Source: DATHGT01 sp035317605
GTDB taxonomy: Bacteria > Methylomirabilota > Methylomirabilia > Rokubacteriales > CSP1-6
DNA: 26,846 nt
Assembly (NCBI GenBank): GCA_035317605.1
Contig: DATHGT010000167.1
Coordinates: 1 to 26,846, forward strand
Direction of reading: 5' to 3'
Under the pieces are notes generated by a model, which did not search any database, was not told the DNA's origin, and saw only the letters and a program-made list of their open reading frames with translations. Of the stretch, positions 1 through 7,262 are shown one piece after another. Position 1 is the stretch's first letter. Each line of letters starts with the position of its first letter. Both the position numbers and the translations under genes were made by a program.

Positions 1-1
1 C

Positions 2-2320
2 CTCTACGGCGTGACCGCGTTCGCGTTCTTCCTGATCGGCGGGCTCGAGGCGCTGATCATCCGGCTGCAGCTCGCGCGGCCGGCCAACACCGTGGTCGGC
101 GCCGACACCTTCAACGCGCTGTTCACCATGCACGGGACCACCATGGTGTTCCTGGCGATCATGCCGTTCGGCGCGGCGTTCTTTAATTACATGATCCCGC
201 TGCTGATCGGCGCCCGCGACGTGGCGTTCCCGCGGCTAAACGCGCTGTCCTACTGGATCTTCCTCGCGGGCGGACTGCTCCTCCACGCGAGCTTCCTGGC
301 CGGCGCGCCGCCCAACGGAGGCTGGTTCGGCTACGCCAATCTCACCTCGCGCCAGTTCTCGCCGGGACTCAACATCGACTTCTGGCTCCTGAGCCTTCAA
401 GTGCTGGGCGCTTCATCCGTGATCGCGGCCATCAACTTCATCGTGACCATCGTCAACATGCGGGCGCCGGGGATGACGTTCATGCGCATGCCCGTCTTCG
501 TGTGGATGAGCCTCACCGTGCAGTTCCTGATCCTGCTGGCTTTCCCGCCGATCACGGTAGCCCTGATCTTCCTGCTGTTCGACCGGTTCTTCGGCACGCA
601 CTTCTACGACGTGGCGGCGGGCGGCGACCTGCACCTGTGGCAGCACCTGTTCTGGATCTTCGGGCATCCCGAGGTCTACATCTTGATCCTGCCGGCCTTC
701 GGGATCGTCTCCGAGGTGCTGCCCACGTTCGCGCGCAAGCCGCTCTTCGGCGCGCCGGTGGTGATCTACTCGGGCGTCCTCATCGGGTTCTTCGGCTTCG
801 GGGTGTGGAGTCATCACATGTTCGCGGCCGGCATGGGGCCGGTGGCCGACGCCGCGTTCTCGATGGCCACGATGCTGATCGCCATTCCCACCGGAGTGAA
901 GATCTTCAATTGGCTGGCCACGCTGTGGGGCGGCAGCATCCGCGGCACCACCGCGCTGCACTTCGCGGTGGGATTGATCGCCACCTTCACGATCGGCGGG
1001 CTCAGCGGCATCATGCACTCCTCTCCGCCCGTCGATCTCCAGCAGACCGACAGCTACTTCGTGGTCGCTCACCTGCACTACGTCCTGATCGGGGGCAGCC
1101 TGTTCGGTCTCCTGGCCGGCGCGTATTACTGGTGGCCCAAGATCACCGGCCGCCTGCTCGACGAGCGGCTCGGCCGCGTGAATTTCTGGGTGATCTTCCT
1201 CGCCTTCAACCTGGCGTTCTTCCCCCAGCACTACCTCGGCGCCCTGGGCATGCCACGGAGGATCTATACGTATTCGGCGGCGACCGGCTGGGGGCTGTGG
1301 AATCTCGTCTCCACGGTCGGCGCCTTCGGCCTCGGCCTGGGGGTGTTGCTCTTCCTGATCAACGCCGTGCGCTCCCTGCGCTCGGGCGAGCGCGCGGGCC
1401 CCGATCCCTGGGACGGCCGCACGCTGGAATGGCGGACCAGCTCACCGCCGCCGCCTCATGACTTCGATACGATCCCGCCCGTCTACAGCCGGGACACGTT
1501 CTGGCGCGAGAAGTACGGCGATCGCCTGGGTCGCAAGCCCACGCCGCCGCCCACGTCGCCGCCCGGATCGGGAGAAGTCCACGGCCTCCACCTGCCCGCG
1601 CCCTCGTCGTGGCCGATCGTGATCGCCGCCGGCATCGGGATCGGCGCCGGCGGCGCGCTCATCCATCCGGGTGTGGTCGCCGTCGGCGCCGCCCTCGTCG
1701 TCTACGGCGCGTTTCGATTCGCCCTCGAGCATCATCGGAACCCCGCGCACGCTCACCAGATCGGCGGACTCGACGTCGACCACCGGAAGATCGCGATGTG
1801 GGCCTTCATCGGCTCCGAATGTGTGTTCTTCGGGACCATCATCGCGACGTACATGGCCTATCGGGGCCGCAGCGTCACGCCACCCGGTCCCCATCAGATC
1901 CTCAACATCCCCCTCACCACGCTCAGCACGTTCGATCTGCTGATGTCGAGCCTGCTCATGGTGCTGGCCCTGGCCGCGGTGCAGCGGGGCGATCGAGTCC
2001 AGGCGCGACTCTGGCTCTTCGGCACCGCGTTCTTCGGGCTGATCTTTCTCGGCTTCCAGGCCTACGAGTTCACCCACTTCGTCCGCGAGGGCCTGACGCT
2101 CCAGCGGAACCTGTTCGGCTCGACGTTCTTCGTGCTGACCGGATTTCACGGCGGCCACGTCGCCCTCGGGGTGGTGTGGCTGTTGACCCTCGGAATCCTC
2201 GACCTGCGCGGCAAGCTCGCCACCACCGACGCGGTGAAGGTCGAGATCGCGGGACTCTACTGGCACTTCGTCGACGTCGTGTGGATCGCGATCTTCACGC
2301 TGGTCTACCTCGTGCCATGA
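2..2320 (+). CDS. Cytochrome c oxidase, fused subunits I+III (5' truncated by window edge)
   Basis: Catalytic subunit of a heme-copper terminal oxidase fused to subunit III; an inner-membrane enzyme that reduces O2 to water and pumps protons. The frame is open from base 2, so the true start lies upstream. Counting from the first GTG (base 11), the subunit I ligands are all visible: heme a His41 and His356, CuB His219, His268 and His269, heme a3 His354, and the cross-linking Tyr223 in GHPEVY. Proton-path residues are also present: Glu221, Lys297, Asp70 and Asn77. A proline-rich linker near residues 500-520 leads into subunit III, which ends with the family's YWHFVDVVW motif. I+III fusions are known in Thermus-like and other caa3 oxidases. 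Subunit II is probably upstream, outside the window. The subunit IV and CtaG genes follow directly. Confidence 0.96.
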   Translation, partial: LYGVTAFAFFLIGGLEALIIRLQLARPANTVVGADTFNALFTMHGTTMVFLAIMPFGAAFFNYMIPLLIGARDVAFPRLNALSYWIFLAGGLLLHASFLAGAPPNGGWFGYANLTSRQFSPGLNIDFWLLSLQVLGASSVIAAINFIVTIVNMRAPGMTFMRMPVFVWMSLTVQFLILLAFPPITVALIFLLFDRFFGTHFYDVAAGGDLHLWQHLFWIFGHPEVYILILPAFGIVSEVLPTFARKPLFGAPVVIYSGVLIGFFGFGVWSHHMFAAGMGPVADAAFSMATMLIAIPTGVKIFNWLATLWGGSIRGTTALHFAVGLIATFTIGGLSGIMHSSPPVDLQQTDSYFVVAHLHYVLIGGSLFGLLAGAYYWWPKITGRLLDERLGRVNFWVIFLAFNLAFFPQHYLGALGMPRRIYTYSAATGWGLWNLVSTVGAFGLGLGVLLFLINAVRSLRSGERAGPDPWDGRTLEWRTSSPPPPHDFDTIPPVYSRDTFWREKYGDRLGRKPTPPPTSPPGSGEVHGLHLPAPSSWPIVIAAGIGIGAGGALIHPGVVAVGAALVVYGAFRFALEHHRNPAHAHQIGGLDVDHRKIAMWAFIGSECVFFGTIIATYMAYRGRSVTPPGPHQILNIPLTTLSTFDLLMSSLLMVLALAAVQRGDRVQARLWLFGTAFFGLIFLGFQAYEFTHFVREGLTLQRNLFGSTFFVLTGFHGGHVALGVVWLLTLGILDLRGKLATTDAVKVEIAGLYWHFVDVVWIAIFTLVYLVP

Positions 2321-2330
2321 GCCGCGTCCC

Positions 2331-2657
2331 ATGAGCGCGACGCCGCCCGCGCCGGACTCCCACGCCGCCGAGAGCCACGCGTCCATTCGCACCTACGTGG
2401 TGGTGGCGGTGATCCTCACGCTGGTCACCGCCATGGAGTTCTCGGCCATCTACATCCGCGAGCTCACGCCCATCCTGGTGCCGTTGCTGGTCGTCATGTC
2501 GGCGGCGAAGTTCGCGCTGGTCGTGCTGTTCTTCATGCACCTGCGCTACGACGCGCGGCCGCTGTCCATCATCTTCGTGGGCTCGCTGGTCATCGCGCTG
2601 GGGATCGCCCTCGCGCTCACCACCCTCACCGGCCAGTTCCTGGTCTTCCGCCGATGA
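2331..2657 (+). CDS. Cytochrome c oxidase subunit IV family protein
   Basis: A 108-residue membrane protein starting 10 bases after the subunit I+III stop. After a short polar N-terminus it shows three hydrophobic helices, roughly residues 24-45, 49-70 and 80-100. The first carries the LVTAMEFSAIY segment typical of the prokaryotic COX4/CyoD-like family, and FFMHLRY follows helix 2. Its length and position next to the catalytic subunit fit the small structural subunit of caa3 oxidases. It has no catalytic residues of its own. Identification rests on the helix pattern, these motifs and the operon context; the family is divergent in sequence. Confidence 0.88.
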   Translation: MSATPPAPDSHAAESHASIRTYVVVAVILTLVTAMEFSAIYIRELTPILVPLLVVMSAAKFALVVLFFMHLRYDARPLSIIFVGSLVIALGIALALTTLTGQFLVFRR

Positions 2658-2670
2658 GGGCGACCCGCCG

Positions 2671-3465
2671 ATGAGCGCGATGCGCGGCCTCCATCTCGAG
2701 GTCGTGATCGGCGCGACGGTGCTGGCCGTCGCCTACGTCGCCGCCTGGCGCGCCTCCGGAGAGCGCGTGTCGCCGGCCCGCGCGGCGGCGTTCGGAGCCG
2801 CGCTCGCCGGCCTGGTCGGCGCCCTCAACGGTCCCCTCCACGATCTGGCCGACGACGCGATCTTCAGCGCCCACATGGTCCAGCACCTGATCCTCACGCT
2901 GGTCGTCGCGCCGCTGCTGCTGGCGGGAACGCCGTCGTTCATGGCCGACGCGCTGCTCGATCCATTGCTGGCGCGGACGGCGACGCGCGGCCTGCTGCGC
3001 GTGCTCACGCGTCCACTCGCCGCCCTCGCCGCGTGGAGCCTCGCGCTCGTCGTCTGGCACCTGCCCGGCCCGTACGCCGCCGCCCTCGACTCGCACGCGC
3101 TCCACTTCGTCCAGCACGCGACGCTGATGGGCGCCGCGGTCCTGGCGTGGTGGCCGATCGTGAGCCCGTCGCGCCGGCTCCCGTCGCTGCCGTATGCCGC
3201 GCGGCTTCTCTACGTGTTCGCCTTCGGAATCCCGATGACGATCGTGGCCGCGATGATCACGGGCGCCGAGCAGGTGATCTATCCGTTCCCGGCGTCGGGC
3301 GCGGGCGTCAGAGTGCTGGCACCGCTGGAAGATCAACGACTGGGCGGAATCCTCATGTGGGTCCCCGCCGCGATCGTGCCGCTGACGGCCTTCACCGCCG
3401 TCTTCTTTCGCTGGGCCGCCGCGGAGTCCGAAGATCGCGCTGAGGCGAACGCGTTCCCAGAGTAG
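2671..3465 (+). CDS. ctaG: caa3-type cytochrome c oxidase assembly protein CtaG
   Basis: A 264-residue polytopic membrane protein of the caa3_CtaG family, required in Bacillus for assembly of active caa3 oxidase. The hallmark is the segment HMVQHLILTLVVAPLLLAG near residues 68-87, with its paired histidines, followed by further helices and a second His-containing segment (HFVQHATLMG). It starts 13 bases after subunit IV, so it probably shares the oxidase operon. ATG 2671 is taken as the start; an in-frame ATG nine bases downstream is an alternative. This is not the unrelated CtaG/Cox11 copper chaperone. It is the last gene of the oxidase cluster before a 118-base intergenic region. Confidence 0.9.
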   Translation: MSAMRGLHLEVVIGATVLAVAYVAAWRASGERVSPARAAAFGAALAGLVGALNGPLHDLADDAIFSAHMVQHLILTLVVAPLLLAGTPSFMADALLDPLLARTATRGLLRVLTRPLAALAAWSLALVVWHLPGPYAAALDSHALHFVQHATLMGAAVLAWWPIVSPSRRLPSLPYAARLLYVFAFGIPMTIVAAMITGAEQVIYPFPASGAGVRVLAPLEDQRLGGILMWVPAAIVPLTAFTAVFFRWAAAESEDRAEANAFPE

Positions 3466-3522
3466 CGAACAGCCTACCCACCGCCGCGCTTCCGCCCCCC
3501 GCAGTGGCATGCACAACGTCAG

Positions 3523-3538
3523 TGGCATTTGCTTTGCA
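3523..3538 (+). promoter_or_regulatory. Predicted sigma-54 (RpoN) -24/-12 promoter of the small orphan gene
   Basis: The 16 bases read TGGCATT-TGCT-TTGCA. They have GG at 3524-3525 and GC at 3536-3537 separated by exactly 10 bases, and match the consensus TGGCACG-N4-TTGCW at all but two fixed positions. The predicted start of transcription is about 3549, giving a leader of about 35 nt that contains the Shine-Dalgarno sequence TAGGAGGA (3572-3579) before ATG 3584. A second CAGTGGCAT copy lies at 3502-3510, but at the GC position for that copy the bases read GT. Confidence 0.6.
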
Positions 3539-3583
3539 CCCACGCCCGCCAAGTCATCCGCGGGGATGGCGTAGGAGGACGGA

Positions 3584-3802
3584 ATGCAGCAAATTCAACA
3601 GAACGTGGGCGTAAAGGTGCAATTCCTGCCGGTCGGCCGCGAGCGGCGCGAATGGATGTGGAAGGCGCGCGACGAGAGCAACACGATCACGATCTCGGGA
3701 CGGTTCGATTCGCTGAGCGACGCCGTGCGCGACGCCCGTACCCAGATCGACGGCCTCGGCGCCGACGACGATCCTGACGGCGACGACGACGTGGTCGCGT
3801 GA
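3584..3802 (+). CDS. Small protein of unknown function with acidic C-terminal tail
   Basis: A 72-residue protein that I do not recognise. The start is well supported: TAGGAGGA at 3572-3579 lies four bases before ATG 3584, the strongest ribosome-binding site in the first half of the window. The protein has a beta-like first half (VKVQFLPVGRERREWMWKA), then a short helix (residues 42-57, SLSDAVRDARTQI), and ends with about a dozen mostly Asp residues. The layout of a short beta region with a Trp and then an alanine-rich helix recalls DUF2188-type small proteins, but the similarity is too weak to assign. It has no membrane segment or signal peptide. A predicted sigma-54 promoter lies just upstream, so expression may depend on an enhancer-binding protein such as NtrX. 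The neighbouring oxidase and sugar genes do not reveal its role. Confidence 0.72.
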   Translation: MQQIQQNVGVKVQFLPVGRERREWMWKARDESNTITISGRFDSLSDAVRDARTQIDGLGADDDPDGDDDVVA

Positions 3803-3860
3803 CCCGCGCGGGAATCGCGTTTCGTCTCTGACCCTCAGCGTCGGCGATACGGTCGGCGTC

Positions 3861-3869
3861 TGCTATGAT
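3861..3869 (+). promoter_or_regulatory. Extended -10 promoter of ugd
   Basis: TGCTATGAT is an extended -10 element (TGN followed by TATGAT at 3864-3869). The ATG of ugd is only 11 bases downstream, so the transcript would have a leader of about 4-5 nt without room for a Shine-Dalgarno sequence. No convincing -35 hexamer is seen. Confidence 0.55.
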
Positions 3870-3880
3870 GAGCGCCGGCC

Positions 3881-5218
3881 ATGAACATTTGCGTCGTCGG
3901 CTCCGGCTACGTCGGACTGGTGACGGGCGCGGTCTTCGCCGATCTCGGTAACGACGTCGTCTGCGTCGACAACCTCGCGGACAAGATCGAGGCCCTCAAA
4001 GCCGGCCACGTCCCCATTTACGAGCCGGGCCTCGAGGAAATGATCGTCCGCAACACCGCCGACGGCCGCCTCAGCTTCACCACCGATTTGACCGCGGCCG
4101 TCCGGCGCTCGGTGATCGTGTTCATCACGGTGGGCACGCCCTCGGGAAAGGACGGCCAGACCGACCTCGGCGCGGTCGAGGAAGTCGCCCGCGAGATCGG
4201 GCAGGCCATGGAGCGCTACACGGTCATCGTCAACAAGTCGACGGTCCCGGTGGGGACCGGCGAGTTCGTGCGCGACGTGATCGAGCGTCACCAGAGCCAG
4301 ACCGTGCCGTTCGACGTGGTCTCCAACCCCGAATTCCTGCGCGAGGGGTCGGCCATCGAGGACACGCTGCGGCCCGACCGCATCGTGATCGGCGCGCCCA
4401 CCCAGCAGGTGGCCATGACCCTGCTCGAGCTGTACGCCCCGCTCGAGCGTCCCATGATCATCACCGACGTGCCCTCGGCGGAAATGATCAAGTACGCCTC
4501 CAACGCCTATCTCGCCACCAAGATCTCGTTCGCCAACGCGATCGCCAACATCTGCGAAGCGGCGGGGGCCGACGTCACCCAGGTCGTCAAGGGCATGGGA
4601 CTCGACACGCGCATCGGGCCGGCGTTCCTCCAGGCCGGGCTGGGCTACGGCGGAAGCTGCTTCCCCAAGGACACCGATTCGCTCATCCACACCGCCGACG
4701 ACCTCGGCTACGATTTCGGACTGCTCCGCGCCGTGGTCGACGTCAACCGCGAGCGGGCGTCCCATCTCGTGGCGAAGATCGAGAAAGCGCTCGCCCCCCT
4801 CGACGGCAAGGTCGTGGCCGTGCTCGGCCTGGCCTTCAAGCCCAACACCGACGACATGCGAGAGGCCAAGAGCATCGAGGTGGTGCTCCGGCTGGTCGAG
4901 CTGGGCGTCGAGGTCCGCGCCTACGATCCGGTGGCCATGACCAACGCCCGGCGTGTGCTGCCGTCGTCGGTGACCTATTGCGACTCGGCCCACGTCGCCG
5001 CCGAGGGCGCCGACGCGGTGGTCCTGCTCACGGAGTGGAACGAGTTCAAGCTCCTCAATCTCGAGCGCCTGCGGGGCGTGATGCGCCGGCCCGTGATCTT
5101 CGACGGCCGCAACCTGTGGGAGCCCGAGCGGATGCGGCGTCTCGGCTTCGAATACCACTCGATCGGCCGCCCCCCCGTGGTCACGTCCGAGCGGCCCTCG
5201 AGCCCGAGCAACGGCTGA
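3881..5218 (+). CDS. ugd: UDP-glucose 6-dehydrogenase
   Basis: Oxidises UDP-glucose to UDP-glucuronate with two NAD+ in the cytoplasm. The 445-residue length is normal for the bacterial TuaD/Ugd type. Visible motifs are the NAD-binding GSGYVGLVTG at residues 7-16, NKSTVPVGTG at 118-127, SNPEFLREGSAI at 148-159, Lys204 in EMIKYASNAY, and the catalytic Cys260 in GYGGSCFPKD. The C-terminal domain has the family's LGLAFKPNTDDMREA. Its product is the substrate of the next gene, a UDP-glucuronate decarboxylase that overlaps its stop by one base, so the two form a UDP-glucose to UDP-xylose route. It has no Shine-Dalgarno sequence; an extended -10 lies immediately upstream. Confidence 0.97.
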   Translation: MNICVVGSGYVGLVTGAVFADLGNDVVCVDNLADKIEALKAGHVPIYEPGLEEMIVRNTADGRLSFTTDLTAAVRRSVIVFITVGTPSGKDGQTDLGAVEEVAREIGQAMERYTVIVNKSTVPVGTGEFVRDVIERHQSQTVPFDVVSNPEFLREGSAIEDTLRPDRIVIGAPTQQVAMTLLELYAPLERPMIITDVPSAEMIKYASNAYLATKISFANAIANICEAAGADVTQVVKGMGLDTRIGPAFLQAGLGYGGSCFPKDTDSLIHTADDLGYDFGLLRAVVDVNRERASHLVAKIEKALAPLDGKVVAVLGLAFKPNTDDMREAKSIEVVLRLVELGVEVRAYDPVAMTNARRVLPSSVTYCDSAHVAAEGADAVVLLTEWNEFKLLNLERLRGVMRRPVIFDGRNLWEPERMRRLGFEYHSIGRPPVVTSERPSSPSNG

Positions 5219-6153
5219 TGCGGGTGGCGGTCACCGGGGGGGCCGGCTTCATCGGCTCCCACCTCTGCGATTTCTTCGTGCGGCAGGGGCACGACGTCGT
5301 CTGCATCGACAACTTCATCACGGGCTCGCCGGACAACGTCGCGCACCTCGACGGCCACGAGCGCTTCACCCTCATCCGCCACAACGTGACCGAGTACATC
5401 GACGTCGCCGGCCCCCTCGACTGGGTGCTCAACTTCGCGAGCCCGGCGTCACCCCGCGATTACCTGGAGCTGCCGATCCAGACCCTGAAGGTCGGCGCGC
5501 TGGGCACGCACCGCACCCTCGGTCTGGCCAAGGCCAAGGCGGCCAAGTTCCTGCTCGCCTCGACCTCGGAAGTGTACGGCGACCCGCTCGTGCACCCGCA
5601 GCGTGAGGACTACTGGGGCAACGTGAACCCGGTGGGGCCGCGGGGCGTCTACGACGAGGCCAAGCGGTTCGCGGAAGCGATCACCATGGCGTACCACCGG
5701 TATCACGGCGTCGACACGCGCATCGTGAGGATCTTCAACACCTTCGGCCCGCGCATGCGGGCCAACGACGGCCGCGCGATTCCCGCGTTCGTGGGCCAGG
5801 CCCTCGCCGGCGCGCCGCTGGAAGTCTTCGGCGACGGCTCGCAGACGCGCTCGTTCCAGTACATCGACGACCTGGTGGAGGGGATTCACCGGCTCATGGG
5901 CGTCGCCGTGAACGACCCCGTGAACATCGGCAGCCCGCACGAGATGACGCTGCTGGAGCTCGCCAAGCGCATCGTGCGGATCACCGGCTCGCCCAGCGAG
6001 ATCGCCTTCGGTCCCCTGCCCGAAGATGACCCAAAGGTTCGCCAGCCCGACATCACGCGCGCCCGCACGCTGCTCGGGTGGGAGCCGCGCGTCGACACCG
6101 ACGAGGGCCTGCGGCTGACCATCGATTGGTTCAGGAAGCGGGGCCAGGCGTGA
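5218..6153 (+). CDS. UDP-glucuronate decarboxylase (UDP-xylose synthase)
   Basis: An extended short-chain dehydrogenase/reductase of 311 residues, the usual length of bacterial UXS. It converts UDP-glucuronate to UDP-xylose through an internal NAD+ redox cycle. It shows TGGAGFIGS at 6-14, the decarboxylase-type segment NFASPASPRDYLELP near 72-86, STSEVYGDP at 115-123, and the catalytic pair Tyr145/Lys149 in GVYDEAKR. The segment YWGNVNPVGPRG is specific to the UXS group. The start ATG 5218 overlaps the ugd stop (TGATG); the frame is open further upstream only within ugd. Its substrate comes directly from Ugd, which strongly supports the assignment over a generic epimerase. Confidence 0.93.
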   Translation: MRVAVTGGAGFIGSHLCDFFVRQGHDVVCIDNFITGSPDNVAHLDGHERFTLIRHNVTEYIDVAGPLDWVLNFASPASPRDYLELPIQTLKVGALGTHRTLGLAKAKAAKFLLASTSEVYGDPLVHPQREDYWGNVNPVGPRGVYDEAKRFAEAITMAYHRYHGVDTRIVRIFNTFGPRMRANDGRAIPAFVGQALAGAPLEVFGDGSQTRSFQYIDDLVEGIHRLMGVAVNDPVNIGSPHEMTLLELAKRIVRITGSPSEIAFGPLPEDDPKVRQPDITRARTLLGWEPRVDTDEGLRLTIDWFRKRGQA

Positions 6154-7085
6154 GGGTCCTGGTCACGGGCGGCGCCGGGTTCATCGGCTCGCACGTGGTG
6201 GATCGGCTGCTCGCCGACGGTCACCGGGTCGACGTGGTCGACAACCTCAGCACGGGCCGGTCCGAGTTCGTGAACGCCAAGGCGGCCAGCCACGCCTGCG
6301 ACATCCGGAGCACCCGGCTGGACGCGGTCTTCGCCGCGGCCGAGCCCGAGGCGGTGGTCCACGTGGCCGCTCAGGCCGCGGTGGCGCGCTCGACCGCGGA
6401 TCCGTTGACGGACGCCAGCGTCAACGTGCTGGGCACCATCGGCGTCCTCGCCTCCTGCCGGCGCCGAAACGTTCGTCGGGTCGTCTACATCTCGACCGGC
6501 GGCGCGGCCTACGGCGACACCGACGTGATCCCGACCAACGAAGACCATCCCGCGCGTCCGACGTCTCCCTACGGAGTCTCCAAGGTGGCCGCCGAGTCGT
6601 ACCTCACGTGCTGGCAGGGCCTCACGGGGGGGAGCACGCTCTCGTTGCGGCTGGCCAACGTGTACGGGCCACGCCAGAATCCGCTCGGCGAGGCCGGGGT
6701 CATCGCGATCTTCGCCCACCGCCTGCTGCGCGGCGAGCGCTGCATCGTCCACTGGGACGGCGAGCAGACGCGCGACTACGTGTACGTGGAGGACGTGGCC
6801 GACGCGGTGTCGCGCGCCCTCGACCGGCCGGAGGCCCGCGGGATCCTGAACGTCGGGACCGGCGTCGAGGTGTCGGTGAACGAGCTGTACGGGCGGCTGG
6901 CCGTGCTGGCCGGAGTCACCGGCGCTCCCGCGCATGGGCCGAGGCGTGAGGGAGATTGGCGGCGCGGCGCGCTCGACGCGACGCGCGCGGGAGAGGCGCT
7001 CGGCTGGAAGCCGCTCACCACGCTCGAGGCCGGCCTCGCGCAGACGATGGCGTACTTCAAGGCCGCGCACACGGAGAAGCCATGA
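6150..7085 (+). CDS. NAD-dependent epimerase, UDP-glucose 4-epimerase-like
   Basis: A second extended SDR enzyme, 311 residues, probably interconverting UDP-sugars at C4 (GalE-like). It has TGGAGFIGSH at 6-15, the acidic NAD-ribose-binding DNLSTG at 31-36, HVAAQAAVARS near 71-81, the serine/threonine motif ISTGGAAYG at 114-122, and catalytic Tyr141/Lys145 in SPYGVSKVAAE. GTG 6150 is chosen because it places the Rossmann motif at residue 6 and creates a GTGA overlap with the preceding stop. Longer readings extend into the previous gene. The exact substrate (UDP-glucose, UDP-GlcNAc, UDP-glucuronate or UDP-xylose) cannot be read from the sequence; given the neighbours, a UDP-pentose or UDP-uronate is possible. 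Confidence 0.88.
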   Translation: MRVLVTGGAGFIGSHVVDRLLADGHRVDVVDNLSTGRSEFVNAKAASHACDIRSTRLDAVFAAAEPEAVVHVAAQAAVARSTADPLTDASVNVLGTIGVLASCRRRNVRRVVYISTGGAAYGDTDVIPTNEDHPARPTSPYGVSKVAAESYLTCWQGLTGGSTLSLRLANVYGPRQNPLGEAGVIAIFAHRLLRGERCIVHWDGEQTRDYVYVEDVADAVSRALDRPEARGILNVGTGVEVSVNELYGRLAVLAGVTGAPAHGPRREGDWRRGALDATRAGEALGWKPLTTLEAGLAQTMAYFKAAHTEKP

Positions 7086-7252
7086 TCGACGAAGAGCTGA
7101 AGGCCATTCTGGTGTGTCCCGCCTGCAAGGGCGATCTGATCTTCGAAGAGACCCGGATCATCTGCCCGGCGTGCCGCAAGGCGTATCCCATCCGCGACGA
7201 CATCCCGGTCATGCTCATCGACGAGGCGCAAGCCTGGGCTCCGGGCAGCTGA
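7082..7252 (+). CDS. Trm112-like / UPF0434 small zinc-ribbon protein
   Basis: A 56-residue protein with two CxxC knuckles (Cys12, Cys15, Cys28, Cys31) and the conserved ending YPIRDDIPVMLIDEA, diagnostic of the bacterial Trm112/YcaR (UPF0434) family. In eukaryotes and archaea Trm112 activates methyltransferases; the bacterial role is poorly defined, and the gene often sits beside envelope or sugar genes. ATG 7082 overlaps the stop of the preceding epimerase gene (ATGA), so it is translationally coupled to it. The next gene begins 10 bases after its stop. Confidence 0.9.
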   Translation: MIDEELKAILVCPACKGDLIFEETRIICPACRKAYPIRDDIPVMLIDEAQAWAPGS

Positions 7253-7262
7253 TCGCCCGCGC

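Noticed and set aside
2649..2675. Short direct repeat CGCCGATGAG at the subunit IV/ctaG junction
   Set aside because: Ten bases at a gene junction in GC-rich DNA; explained by similar stop and start contexts, with no further structure.
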